A stretch of 53,806 nt of DNA from an uncultured Pelagibacteraceae bacterium (GTDB taxonomy: Bacteria > Pseudomonadota > Alphaproteobacteria > Pelagibacterales > Pelagibacteraceae): contig CACJNE010000001.1 in NCBI GenBank assembly GCA_902594675.1, positions 145,548 to 199,353 of the forward strand. Direction: 5' to 3'. Positions 19,570-28,062 of this stretch are shown one piece after another (position 1 is the first letter of the stretch; each line of letters starts with the position of its first letter). The notes beneath the pieces were generated by a model that saw only the letters and a list, made by a program, of their open reading frames with translations, was not told the DNA's origin and made no database searches. Made by a program: the position numbers and the translations under genes.

Positions 19570-20550
19570 TCAAAGATCAATCTGGTCTGCAAAGTAAGTT
19601 ACAATGCTACTTGCTCCAGCTCTTTTAAAAGAAATAAGAGACTCTTTTATAGACTCTTTGTCTATTAGTTTCTTGTTTATTCCATTCATTATTAAACTGT
19701 ACTCACCGGATACTTGATATGCAAATACTGGTATTTTGAAATTATCTTTTACCTTTTTAATTATATCAAGATAGGGCATGCCAGGTTTAACCATAACCAT
19801 ATCTGCACCTTCTCTTATATCTAATGAAACTTCTCTTAAAGACTCATCTGAATTTCTAAAATCCATTTGATATGATTTTTTATTACCTTTTAACAATTTT
19901 TTTGAACCAACAGCATCTCTAAATGGTCCATAAAAGCTAGAAGAAAATTTGACTGCATATGACAATATCTGAACATCATTAAAATTATTTTTATCCAATG
20001 CCTTTCTTATCTTACCAATTCTCCCATCCATCATATCTGATGGAGCAATTACATCGCATCCCATTTTAGCTTGGAGCACAGCTTGTTTAGTGAGTATTTC
20101 TAAGGTTTCGTCATTCAAAATAATTCTTTTCTTTAGTAATCCATCATGACCATGAGAAGTATAAGGATCAAGTGCTACATCACACATGATTCCAATTTTA
20201 TTTTTAAATTTTTTTTTAATAAATTTTATTCCTCTACAAACTAAATTATTTGGATTTAATGCCTCTGAACCATATTCATCTTTTTTTTTTGTGTTTGTAT
20301 GAGGAAATAAAGCAACCATTGGAATTCCTTTTTTTACGGCTTTGCCAACTACAGAATTTAATTTGTCTACACTATATCTAAAAATATTTGGCATAGTTTT
20401 TATTGATTCTTTTTTATTTTTTCCTTCAATCAAAAAAATAGGCAATATTAAATCGCTATATGACAATGAGTTTTCTTGAACAAGACTTCTAGACCATGCA
20501 TATTTTCTTGATCTTCTAAGCCTTAAACTTGGATATTTTCCTGTAATCAT
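19570..20550 (-). CDS. hemB: Delta-aminolevulinic acid dehydratase (porphobilinogen synthase)
   Basis: 326 aa. HemB joins two ALA molecules to porphobilinogen. The two Schiff-base lysines are in ILSYAVKFSSSFYGPFRDA and MVMVKPGMPYLDI. The metal site reads CDVALDPYTSHGHDG, the Asp-rich form of Mg-dependent enzymes rather than the Cys-rich zinc form. I start at the Met at 20550 (MITGKYPSLRLRR), the usual N-terminus; a longer frame to 20613 would run through a TATAAT box. No clear ribosome binding site precedes the ATG. Confidence 0.95.
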   Translation of the reverse strand: MITGKYPSLRLRRSRKYAWSRSLVQENSLSYSDLILPIFLIEGKNKKESIKTMPNIFRYSVDKLNSVVGKAVKKGIPMVALFPHTNTKKKDEYGSEALNPNNLVCRGIKFIKKKFKNKIGIMCDVALDPYTSHGHDGLLKKRIILNDETLEILTKQAVLQAKMGCDVIAPSDMMDGRIGKIRKALDKNNFNDVQILSYAVKFSSSFYGPFRDAVGSKKLLKGNKKSYQMDFRNSDESLREVSLDIREGADMVMVKPGMPYLDIIKKVKDNFKIPVFAYQVSGEYSLIMNGINKKLIDKESIKESLISFKRAGASSIVTYFADQIDL

Positions 20551-20577
20551 ATTGTATTTTTTTAATGCGACAAATGT

Positions 20578-20583
20578 ATTATA
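20578..20583 (-). promoter_or_regulatory. Candidate -10 box for hemB
   Basis: TATAAT on the minus strand, 27 bases before the hemB ATG, in the 68-base gap shared with the divergent oxygenase-like gene. No good -35 stands 16-18 bases further up. It supports the shorter hemB start but is weak evidence in AT-rich DNA. Confidence 0.3.
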
Positions 20584-20618
20584 CAAATATATATAGAAAT
20601 GAGTAGAAAACAATCTTC

Positions 20619-21260
20619 ATGTCAGCATATAAAGATAAAATTGTAAATTTAAACCTTCATAACGATAATGATAGAGTATTAGATTTTAGTGATTTTCAAA
20701 AGCAAACTATACAATTTGATATCGATAAACTTCAAGATGCATACAATCAAATTGTAAAAATAAAAAAATTTGAAGATGCAGGAGTAACAAATTTTGGCGC
20801 AATATCTTTAACTCAGATACCAGGAGATCCAGACTCTATAAAAGGAAACAAGGCAAGAGGTGTTTACTGGACAAAGCCAGATAAATCTGGAAAAGAAGTT
20901 TCAAGAGATGTTAGCATTGATGAGTCGAGTTATTCAGAATTTATTAAGGATTATGAGAATACTTACTTTAAAGAAGTCTATGATGTTCTATCGTCAAAAT
21001 ATAAATTAGGAAGAATAAGAATATTATTGAAAGAACCTAGATCAACTTTGAGCTGGCATAGAGATCCAGAACCAAGATTGCACATACCTATAATAACTAA
21101 CCCTGGTTGTTTAATGGTAATAGATAATGTTGCAATGCATATGCCAGCAGATGGTTCTGTTTGGGTAACTAATAATACAAAATATCACAATGCTTTTAAC
21201 GGAGGTGAAGAAAATAGAATTCACCTCGTAGCATGCGTGTTAGATTATAAGTTTAACTAA
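20619..21260 (+). CDS. 2-oxoglutarate/Fe(II) oxygenase-like protein (Asp/Asn hydroxylase fold)
   Basis: 213 aa. The C-terminal half looks like the aspartyl/asparaginyl beta-hydroxylase cupin: an HxD motif in LSWHRDPEPRLHIPI (about residues 145-159), GCLMVIDN, then a distal His in TKYHNAFNGGEENRIHLVAC with a following Arg that could hold 2-oxoglutarate. The N-terminal ~100 residues match nothing I recognise. The substrate is unknown; members act on proteins or free amino acids. It is one base from rpiB, suggesting co-transcription, but the pairing does not point to a function. Confidence 0.65.
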   Translation: MSAYKDKIVNLNLHNDNDRVLDFSDFQKQTIQFDIDKLQDAYNQIVKIKKFEDAGVTNFGAISLTQIPGDPDSIKGNKARGVYWTKPDKSGKEVSRDVSIDESSYSEFIKDYENTYFKEVYDVLSSKYKLGRIRILLKEPRSTLSWHRDPEPRLHIPIITNPGCLMVIDNVAMHMPADGSVWVTNNTKYHNAFNGGEENRIHLVACVLDYKFN

Positions 21261-21261
21261 T

Positions 21262-21684
21262 TTGAAAAATATATATATAGCATCTGACCACGCAGGATTT
21301 AATCTTAAAGAAAGTATTAAAAAAAAATATTCAAAAAAATATAAATTATTTGATCTCGGACCAGAGAAATCATCCAAATCTGTAAATTATCCTGATTATG
21401 CTCATAAATTATCAAAAAAAATAAATAAAAAACAAAATATTGGTATTTTAGTGTGTGGATCAGGAATGGGCATGTCGATGTCTGCTAATAAGCATAAAAA
21501 TATTAGAGCTGCATTATGTTATTCAGTAAAAAACGCCAAATTATCTAGATTGCATAATGATGCAAATGTTATTACATTAGGAGAAAGGTTGATTAGTAAA
21601 AATTTAGCCTTTAAATGTATAAATGCATTCTTAAATACTAAATTTGAAAGAGGCAGACATTTAAAACGAGTAAAGAAAATATAA
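21262..21684 (+). CDS. rpiB: Ribose-5-phosphate isomerase B
   Basis: 140 aa RpiB/LacA-B family enzyme of the pentose phosphate pathway. The N-terminal [12 protein letters not shown] binds substrate; the catalytic Cys lies in [25 protein letters not shown] follows. The start is a TTG one base after the previous stop (the nearest usable start; no ATG lies before the conserved IASDHAGF). Four bases separate its stop from glyA, so the sugar-phosphate and one-carbon genes are likely on one transcript. Confidence 0.95.
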   Translation: MKNIYIASDHAGFNLKESIKKKYSKKYKLFDLGPEKSSKSVNYPDYAHKLSKKINKKQNIGILVCGSGMGMSMSANKHKNIRAALCYSVKNAKLSRLHNDANVITLGERLISKNLAFKCINAFLNTKFERGRHLKRVKKI

Positions 21685-21688
21685 ATTT

Positions 21689-22999
21689 ATGTCAAGTGAA
21701 ACAAAATATTTAAACAGCGAGTATAAAGACTTTTTTGAAAAAAGTTTGTTAGAAAGTGACCCAGAAATTTATAAAGCTATAAACGATGAGTTAGTTAGAC
21801 AACAAAATCATATAGAATTAATAGCATCTGAAAATATAGTATCCCAAGCAGTACTAGAAGCTCAAGGATCAGTTTTAACCAACAAATATGCTGAAGGTTA
21901 CCCAGGAAAGAGATATTACAATGGCTGCGAACATGTTGATGTAGCTGAACAACTTGCAATAGATAGACTTAAAGAATTATTTAATTGTAAATTTGCTAAT
22001 GCTCAACCTCATTCAGGAGCACAAGCAAATGGAGCAGTATTTTTAGCTTTGTTAAAGCCAGGTGATACTTTCATGGGAATGAGCTTAAATTCAGGAGGTC
22101 ACATTACTCATGGTTTAAAAATTTCTATGTCAGGAAAATGGTTTAATGCAATTGGATATGAAGTTGACAAAGAGTCTGAACTTATAGATTATGATATGGT
22201 TGAAAAACTTGCTCTCGAACACAAACCTAAACTTATAATTGCTGGGGGAAGCGCTTATTCTAGAGTAATTGATTTTAAAAAATTCAGAGAAATCGCAGAT
22301 AAAGTAGGAGCGTATCTAATGGTTGATATGGCACATTTTTCTGGTCTTGTTGCAGGAAAGGGGTATCCTAATCCATGTGACCATGCACATGTTGTTACAT
22401 CAACTACTCACAAAGTGTTTAGAAGTGCGCGAGGTGGAATAATATTAACCAATCACGAAGATCTATCTAAAAAATTTAACACTGCTGTTTTTCCAGGGTA
22501 TCAAGGAGGACCTTTGATGCATATTATAGCCGCAAAAGCTGTAGGTTTCAAAGAAGCTTTAAAACCTGAGTTTAAAGAATATATTAAAACTGTTTTAGCT
22601 AACGCAAAAATTTTAGCTGAAACTTTAAAAAATAATGGTTTTAAAATTTATTCAGGAGGTACTGACACACACTTAATGTTAGTCGATTTAAGACCTTTTA
22701 AAGTAAAAGGAAATGCAGCTGCAGAAAGCCTATCAAGAGCAAACATTACATGTAATAAAAATGGTATTCCATTTGATACTGAAAGCCCAATGGTAACATC
22801 TGGAATTAGACTAGGCTCTCAAGCTGCTACAACTAGAGGGTTTGGTTTGAAAGAATTTCAAAAAGTAGGAGATTTAATAACAAAAACTATTCAAGGTCTC
22901 TCAGAAAATCCTGAAGATAACTCTAAAATTGAGGATGAGGTAAGAAAAGAAGTTGTTAGCCTATGTTCGAATTTTCCTATATATAAGCACTTAGGTTAA
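21689..22999 (+). CDS. glyA: Serine hydroxymethyltransferase
   Basis: 436 aa. GlyA interconverts serine and glycine with tetrahydrofolate. The N-terminal [28 protein letters not shown], and [11 protein letters not shown] motifs are intact; the PLP lysine is K242 in [14 protein letters not shown]. It connects with the sarcosine oxidase operon through 5,10-methylene-THF and glycine. The first ~15 residues ([14 protein letters not shown]) are a small extension. No riboswitch is visible upstream; only 4 bases separate it from rpiB. Confidence 0.98.
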   Translation: MSSETKYLNSEYKDFFEKSLLESDPEIYKAINDELVRQQNHIELIASENIVSQAVLEAQGSVLTNKYAEGYPGKRYYNGCEHVDVAEQLAIDRLKELFNCKFANAQPHSGAQANGAVFLALLKPGDTFMGMSLNSGGHITHGLKISMSGKWFNAIGYEVDKESELIDYDMVEKLALEHKPKLIIAGGSAYSRVIDFKKFREIADKVGAYLMVDMAHFSGLVAGKGYPNPCDHAHVVTSTTHKVFRSARGGIILTNHEDLSKKFNTAVFPGYQGGPLMHIIAAKAVGFKEALKPEFKEYIKTVLANAKILAETLKNNGFKIYSGGTDTHLMLVDLRPFKVKGNAAAESLSRANITCNKNGIPFDTESPMVTSGIRLGSQAATTRGFGLKEFQKVGDLITKTIQGLSENPEDNSKIEDEVRKEVVSLCSNFPIYKHLG

Positions 23000-23008
23000 T
23001 TTAATCGT

Positions 23009-23467
23009 ATGATTTGTCCATGCAGCAAGAAAGGTGATACCTCGGTAGTTGACTCAAGACCTACTGAAGATGGTACGGCAATTAGAAGAAGAAGACTTTG
23101 TAGTTGTGGTGAAAGATTTACTACATTTGAAAGAGTTCAATTTAGAGAACTTATAGTAGTTAAGAAAAATGGAAGAAAATCATCATTTGATAGAGAAAAA
23201 CTTTCAAAATCAATATATGTTGCTTTGAAAAAAAGACCGATTGATACAGAAACAGCTGAAAAATTTATTTCAAAAATAAGCAGATCTCTTGAGGAATTAG
23301 GTCAAAGTGAAATTTCATCTAACACGATCGGGACCATGGTCATGGAAGGTCTTAAAGAACTTGATCCTGTAGCATATGTTCGTTTTGCATCTGTTTATAG
23401 AAATTTTAGAGAAGAAAAAGACTTTGTTCAATTTGTGGATAGAATAGATGTCTTTAAAAAAAGATAA
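23009..23467 (+). CDS. nrdR: Ribonucleotide reductase transcriptional repressor NrdR
   Basis: 152 aa. NrdR is a zinc-ribbon plus ATP-cone repressor that binds NrdR boxes upstream of nrd genes. The ATP-cone ([17 protein letters not shown], about residues 49-65) and the [15 protein letters not shown] signature are standard. The zinc ribbon is not: the usual two CxxC knuckles are C3-P-C5 and C31-S-C33, both CxC; the second is one residue short compared with E. coli NrdR (C3, C6, C31, C34). The codons TGT CCA TGC and TGT AGT TGT are clear, and the frame is unbroken. Overlaps ribD by 20 bases. Confidence 0.93.
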   Translation: MICPCSKKGDTSVVDSRPTEDGTAIRRRRLCSCGERFTTFERVQFRELIVVKKNGRKSSFDREKLSKSIYVALKKRPIDTETAEKFISKISRSLEELGQSEISSNTIGTMVMEGLKELDPVAYVRFASVYRNFREEKDFVQFVDRIDVFKKR

Positions 23468-24545
23468 TTATAAACCCTTAGATAAAAAAATTATGAACTT
23501 TGCTATTAACATAGCTGATAATAATAAATATTTGACAGGGACTAATCCATCAGTTGGTTGTGTAATAGTAAAAAAAAAAAAGATATTGTCATTTGCTACT
23601 ACTTATAATGGAGGTAGGCCACACGCTGAGAGTATTGCTTTAAGCAAAAATAAATATAACAATGGATCAACATTATATTCAACTCTTGAACCGTGCTCCC
23701 ATCATGGAAAAACACCACCATGTACAAATGCGATAATTAAAAATAAAATTAAAAAGGTTTATTACTCAATAGAGGATAAAGATTCTAGAACTTTTAATAA
23801 AACAAAAAAAATATTAAAATCAAAAAACATAAAAGCAAAATCAGGTCTTCAAAAAAATAAAGTTTATAACCTCTACAAAGAATATAATTATATTAGATCA
23901 AAAAAAGCACCCTATATTATAGGAAAAATTGCAAGCTCATCAAATTTAAATATTTTAAGAAACAATTCTCCAATTACAAATGAGCATTCAAGAAATGTTT
24001 CGCATCTTTTAAGATTCCAAAACCATGCAATATTAACATCTTACAAAACTGTTAATACAGACAACCCAAAACTTAATTGTAGATTAAATGGATTAGAAAA
24101 ATTTTCACCTAAAGTAATTGTAATTGATAAAAACCTTAAAATAAAAGTAAACTCTTTTTTAATTAAAAATTCAAAAAAGAACAAATTAATTATATTTCAC
24201 TGTTCTAAAAATATCTCAAAAATTAAACTTTTAAAAAAAAATGGAGTAAAACTTATATTTCAAAAATGTGAAAATAACTCATATTTAAATCTTAAAAAAA
24301 TTTCACAAAAAATTTATAAGCTAGGACTACATAGGTTATTGATAGAGTCTGGTAAGGATTTAATGACAAATTTTCTTAATGAAAATTTATTAAATGAATT
24401 TTATTTTTTTAAAAGCGACAAAATTATCTCAAATAGAAATAAAATTAATGTATCATCACTAATTAAAATGATTAACAAATACTACAAAAATAAGAAAAAA
24501 ATAAATACTTATCTAGGTAACGATACACTTACTCATTATTATTAA
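23448..24545 (+). CDS. ribD: Bifunctional riboflavin deaminase/reductase
   Basis: 365 aa. An N-terminal cytidine-deaminase-like domain has the zinc site HAES and [13 protein letters not shown]; the C-terminal reductase domain (about residues 150-365) is lysine-rich and weakly conserved but keeps [11 protein letters not shown] and LLIESGKDL. It converts the GTP cyclohydrolase II product to the ribityl-pyrimidine. The start lies 20 bases within nrdR; a later in-frame ATG at residue 17 ([11 protein letters not shown]) would still keep the domain. Confidence 0.94.
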   Translation: MSLKKDNYKPLDKKIMNFAINIADNNKYLTGTNPSVGCVIVKKKKILSFATTYNGGRPHAESIALSKNKYNNGSTLYSTLEPCSHHGKTPPCTNAIIKNKIKKVYYSIEDKDSRTFNKTKKILKSKNIKAKSGLQKNKVYNLYKEYNYIRSKKAPYIIGKIASSSNLNILRNNSPITNEHSRNVSHLLRFQNHAILTSYKTVNTDNPKLNCRLNGLEKFSPKVIVIDKNLKIKVNSFLIKNSKKNKLIIFHCSKNISKIKLLKKNGVKLIFQKCENNSYLNLKKISQKIYKLGLHRLLIESGKDLMTNFLNENLLNEFYFFKSDKIISNRNKINVSSLIKMINKYYKNKKKINTYLGNDTLTHYY

Positions 24546-24546
24546 A

Positions 24547-25140
24547 ATGTTTAATGGAATTATATTTAACACAGGAAAAATAAGCGGTATCAAAAAAAGA
24601 TCTAAAGGGATTAATTTATTCGTTAGGTCTTCTTTGAAAGTTTCAAACAAAAATCTAGGTATTTCAATTTCCTGTGATGGCGTTTGTCTTACTTTAATCT
24701 CATATAAAAATAAGATTTTAGAATTTTATTTATCTAATGAAACATTGGCTAAATCAAAATATAAAAATATAAAAATTGGTGATGAAATTAATTTAGAAAA
24801 ACCATTAAAATTTGGTGATAATATTTCAGGTCATATCTGTCAGGGTCATGTAGATACAGTCTGTTCTTTAAAAAGTATAAAAAAAGTAGATAAGTCAAAC
24901 ATATTAGAGTTTAAAATTAGTAATTTACTAAAAAAACAATTGGTAGAAAAAGCTTCTATTCTTATAAATGGAGTATCTCTAACTATTTCTAAAATTAAAA
25001 AAAATTCATTTGAAATATGGGTTATACCTCACACATTAAAATTGACAAATTTAATTAATTTAAAGAAAGATGATTTAGTAAACGTTGAAATAGATATTAT
25101 GTCTAAATATGTAAAGAAGTTTGTAAATGAAAAAAAGTAA
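24547..25140 (+). CDS. ribE: Riboflavin synthase alpha subunit
   Basis: 197 aa with the two lumazine-binding repeats of riboflavin synthase. Repeat one starts at MFNGIIFNTGKISG and contains SISCDGVCLTLIS; repeat two starts near GDNISGHICQGHVDTVC and contains SILINGVSLTIS. The first residues (MFNGII, normally MFTGII) bind lumazine. Overlaps ribBX by 14 bases. Confidence 0.96.
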   Translation: MFNGIIFNTGKISGIKKRSKGINLFVRSSLKVSNKNLGISISCDGVCLTLISYKNKILEFYLSNETLAKSKYKNIKIGDEINLEKPLKFGDNISGHICQGHVDTVCSLKSIKKVDKSNILEFKISNLLKKQLVEKASILINGVSLTISKIKKNSFEIWVIPHTLKLTNLINLKKDDLVNVEIDIMSKYVKKFVNEKK

Positions 25141-26242
25141 TTTTAGTTCAATAGAGAGTATCATTAAGACTGTTAAAAAAAACGGGATGTATATTCTTGT
25201 AGATGATGAAAGCAAACATGAAGAAATGGAAAATGAGGGTGATTTAGTTATTTCAACATCTGCAGTCAGCCCTAAACACATAAATTTTATGGCAAAACAT
25301 GCAAGAGGATTAATTTGTTTAGCAATGGATAGTGTGCAATCAAAAAAAATTGGGCTAACTTTAGCCTCACCAATTAATCAATCTAGAAGCAAAACTGCTT
25401 TCACATATTCTATAGAGGCCAAAAAAGGTGTTACTACAGGTATATCAGCTTATGATCGCGCAAAAACAATTAAAGCTGCATCTTACAAAAATGCAAAAAA
25501 AAATGATATTGTATCACCTGGACATATATTTCCTGTCATAGCAAGAGACGGGGGTGTTCTTGTACGAGCAGGACACACTGAAGCTTCAGTTGATATATCA
25601 AAACTTGCCAAAAAGAATAATTCTGCGGTCATTTGTGAAATTATGGCAGATGATGGAAAAATGGCTACTGGAAAAACATTATTTAATTTTGCAAAAAGAC
25701 ATAAACTTAAAATAGGAAAGATTGAGGATCTAATTGCCTATAGATTGAAAAGAGAGAAATTAATCAAATTAAAAAAAACCTCTTCAATCATTGTTCAAAA
25801 ACAAAAATTTAAAATTAAAGTATTTGAAAATGTTCTTGATGGGTCTGAAAACTTTGCATTAATTAAAGGCACTTTAAAAAAAGGAGTAGTGCCTCGATTA
25901 AGAGTAATATCATCTAATGTAGTTCAAAATTATCTTATTAACCAAAAACTGCCAAATTCATTTGATAAAACAATTACTTATTTTAAAAAATACAATAATT
26001 GTGTTCTTGTATTTATTAGAGATCCTAATTTAAAATCAGTTACACAAACACTCAAACAGTATAATAGTAAAACTTTCTACAAAAAAGGTCATGATAAATT
26101 GATTAGAAATTATGGCATTGGAGCCCAAATTATTAAATCTTTAAACATAAAAAATATGATACTTGTTACTAGATCAAAAAAAAAAGTGATTGGACTAGAC
26201 GGGTATGGAATTAAAATTAAAAAACAGGAAATTATAAAATGA
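25127..26242 (+). CDS. ribB: 3,4-dihydroxy-2-butanone 4-phosphate synthase with degenerate GTP cyclohydrolase II domain (RibBX)
   Basis: 371 aa. The N-terminal DHBP synthase domain (about residues 1-205) is intact: DDESKHEEMENEGDLVIS, RGLICLAMD, RAGHTEASVDI and CEIMADDGKMATG. The C-terminal domain has GTP cyclohydrolase II shape (YGIGAQIIKSLNIKNMILVT) but has lost the zinc cysteines: where active RibA reads SEC and CDC there is ISSNVVQ and no Cys pair, and the catalytic EGRG-type loop is missing. Such RibBX fusions are known; their first domain works and the second is thought inactive. A separate RibA should exist elsewhere. Confidence 0.92.
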   Translation: MKKSNFSSIESIIKTVKKNGMYILVDDESKHEEMENEGDLVISTSAVSPKHINFMAKHARGLICLAMDSVQSKKIGLTLASPINQSRSKTAFTYSIEAKKGVTTGISAYDRAKTIKAASYKNAKKNDIVSPGHIFPVIARDGGVLVRAGHTEASVDISKLAKKNNSAVICEIMADDGKMATGKTLFNFAKRHKLKIGKIEDLIAYRLKREKLIKLKKTSSIIVQKQKFKIKVFENVLDGSENFALIKGTLKKGVVPRLRVISSNVVQNYLINQKLPNSFDKTITYFKKYNNCVLVFIRDPNLKSVTQTLKQYNSKTFYKKGHDKLIRNYGIGAQIIKSLNIKNMILVTRSKKKVIGLDGYGIKIKKQEIIK

Positions 26243-26625
26243 AAAAAAAAATTCTAATTGTTGTTGCAAGTTATTATGAAAGCATTGCCAATTCTTTATT
26301 AAAAAGTGCAAAAAATAAAATTAATAATAAGTGTAATATTGATGTAATTAGGGTTCCAGGCGCATTTGAAATTCCTGTTACGATCGCCAAGAATTTAAAA
26401 AAATTTAATGGATTTATAGCCTTAGGATGTGTGATTAAAGGACAAACACCACATTTTGATTTTATATCTAAATCTACAACGGACGCATTAATGACATTAT
26501 CGATTACATCTAAGAAACCTGTCGGAAACGGAGTGATCACATGCTTAAGCAAAAAACAAGCTGTAGAACGTGGCATGAAAGGATCTGAAGCAGCAGAAGC
26601 TGTATTATCAGTTCTTTTTCAATAA
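26239..26625 (+). CDS. ribH: 6,7-dimethyl-8-ribityllumazine synthase
   Basis: 128 aa, short for the family (about 150) because the N-terminus is trimmed. Motifs are VRVPGAFEIPVTIAKN-like (here IRVPGAFEIP), FIALGCVIKGQTPHFDFIS with its catalytic His, and PVGNGVITCLSKKQAVER. It joins the RibD and RibB products to make lumazine for RibE. Overlaps ribBX by 4 bases. Confidence 0.96.
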   Translation: MKKKILIVVASYYESIANSLLKSAKNKINNKCNIDVIRVPGAFEIPVTIAKNLKKFNGFIALGCVIKGQTPHFDFISKSTTDALMTLSITSKKPVGNGVITCLSKKQAVERGMKGSEAAEAVLSVLFQ

Positions 26626-26628
26626 ATT

Positions 26629-27033
26629 ATGACTGTTCAATTTTCTCCACAAAGAAATCCTAGAGTGATAATTATTCAAAAACTTTATGGAAAACTTTAT
26701 AACAACGAAGAAAATATCAGTTTTCCAAAACACAGATTTAAAAAATTTATTAAAGATATTGTCAACGGCACTATAGAAAGAGAAGAATTAATAAATGCAG
26801 AGATCGATAACCATTTAAATCAGGATTTGAAAATAAAAAATATGGATAAAGTTTTTCAAATTATTATCAAAAGTGCAATTTTCGAATTTTTATATAAACC
26901 AAATACCTCCATCAAAATCATCATAAATGAGTATTTAAAGGCATCCAATTTTTTTATCGATGACTCACAAACTAAATACTTAAATGCTTTATTGGATAAA
27001 ATTTCAAAAAAAATTAGAATTAGCAATGAATGA
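26629..27033 (+). CDS. nusB: Transcription antitermination factor NusB
   Basis: 134 aa all-helical NusB. It partners NusE (S10) on boxA RNA during rRNA transcription. Family landmarks are the N-terminal RNPRVIIIQKLYGKLYN and the C-terminal IIINEYLKASNFFIDDSQTKYLNALLDKI pattern (residues 101-129), where NEYL...AKKF is normal. It sits after ribH, as in most proteobacteria. Overlaps thiL by 8 bases. Confidence 0.9.
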   Translation: MTVQFSPQRNPRVIIIQKLYGKLYNNEENISFPKHRFKKFIKDIVNGTIEREELINAEIDNHLNQDLKIKNMDKVFQIIIKSAIFEFLYKPNTSIKIIINEYLKASNFFIDDSQTKYLNALLDKISKKIRISNE

Positions 27034-27988
27034 ATTTGCTTTAATTCAAAAGTATTTTAAAAAATTAACTTATAATAATCCATCTGCATTAAATCTAAAT
27101 GATGACGTTTTTTTTGATAAAAAAAATAACGTTGTTGTTTCTTCTGACACTTATGTTGAAGGTGTTCATTTTCTGGATTTTAGAAAGCCTGATTTAGTAA
27201 TTAAAAAAATATTAAGATCTTCAATATCAGATTTGTATTGCAAGGGTGTAAAACCAAAGTTTATTTTTATTGGCGCTAGTGGAAATAAAAAATCTTTTTC
27301 AAAAAAAAATTTAAATCTTGTATACAAAAGTTTAAATCAAGAGCAAAAAAAATATAAAATTAAATTATCTGGTGGTGATACAACTAAATCAAATAAAACA
27401 ACATTCACAATTACTAGTTTAGGTTATTCAAAAAAAATAGTCCAAAGAAATAAATGTAAAAACAATGATGATATTTATGTTACTGGTAACCTTGGAGATA
27501 GTTATTTGGGTTTATTAATTTTGAAAAAAAAGCTATTTTTAAAAAAAACTCTTCCAAGAAAATATTTTATTCAAAAATATTATATGCCAGATTTACCTAC
27601 AAAAATTAGCACAAAATTAATAAAATTTGCCAATTCATCAATTGATATATCTGACGGTTTATTTGCTGATTTAACTAAATTAATTAATAGAAGAAATTTA
27701 TATTTTAGATTAGATGTTGAAAAGATACCTATTTCATCAAAACTTAAAACTTATCTTATCAAAACTAACAAAAAAAAAATAAGTGTTATTTCTAAAGGTG
27801 ATGATTATCAAATTCTTTTTACCTCATCAAAATCAAATAGAAAATATATCAAATCTTTATTTAAACGAATGAATCAAAAAGTGACTTTAATAGGAAATTT
27901 ATCTAATGAAATCAAAAGTAACCAAATTATATGTAATAAAAACCTTATAAAACACAGCTATAATGAGGGATATTCGCATGATTTCTAA
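27026..27988 (+). CDS. thiL: Thiamine-monophosphate kinase
   Basis: 320 aa. ThiL phosphorylates TMP to thiamine diphosphate. Motifs are LNDDVFFDKKNNVVVSSDT with the metal-binding Asp residues, YVEGVHFLDF, LSGGDTTKSN, SSIDISDGLFADL and ISKGDDYQILFT. I start at the ATG at 27026 (MNEFALIQKYF); a further 14 in-frame codons upstream lie within nusB and match nothing. Confidence 0.95.
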   Translation: MNEFALIQKYFKKLTYNNPSALNLNDDVFFDKKNNVVVSSDTYVEGVHFLDFRKPDLVIKKILRSSISDLYCKGVKPKFIFIGASGNKKSFSKKNLNLVYKSLNQEQKKYKIKLSGGDTTKSNKTTFTITSLGYSKKIVQRNKCKNNDDIYVTGNLGDSYLGLLILKKKLFLKKTLPRKYFIQKYYMPDLPTKISTKLIKFANSSIDISDGLFADLTKLINRRNLYFRLDVEKIPISSKLKTYLIKTNKKKISVISKGDDYQILFTSSKSNRKYIKSLFKRMNQKVTLIGNLSNEIKSNQIICNKNLIKHSYNEGYSHDF

Positions 27989-28008
27989 TGAAGTTAAACA
28001 TTGCGTTT

Positions 28009-28014
28009 TATAAT
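28009..28014 (+). promoter_or_regulatory. TATAAT box upstream of hppA
   Basis: A consensus TATAAT in the 74-base gap between thiL and hppA. Transcription would start near 28,021 and give a leader of about 42 bases with AAAGGA ahead of the ATG. No convincing -35 is seen, so this is only a candidate. Confidence 0.3.
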
Positions 28015-28062
28015 TTTTTTTGTATTACATTGACCCCATAAATATATTTAACAAAGGAACTA

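Noticed and set aside
19570..20613. Longer hemB start at 20613
   Set aside because: The added residues match no HemB N-terminus and the frame would cross a TATAAT box.
21685..21688. Glycine riboswitch for glyA
   Set aside because: Only four bases separate glyA from rpiB, with no aptamer-like sequence.
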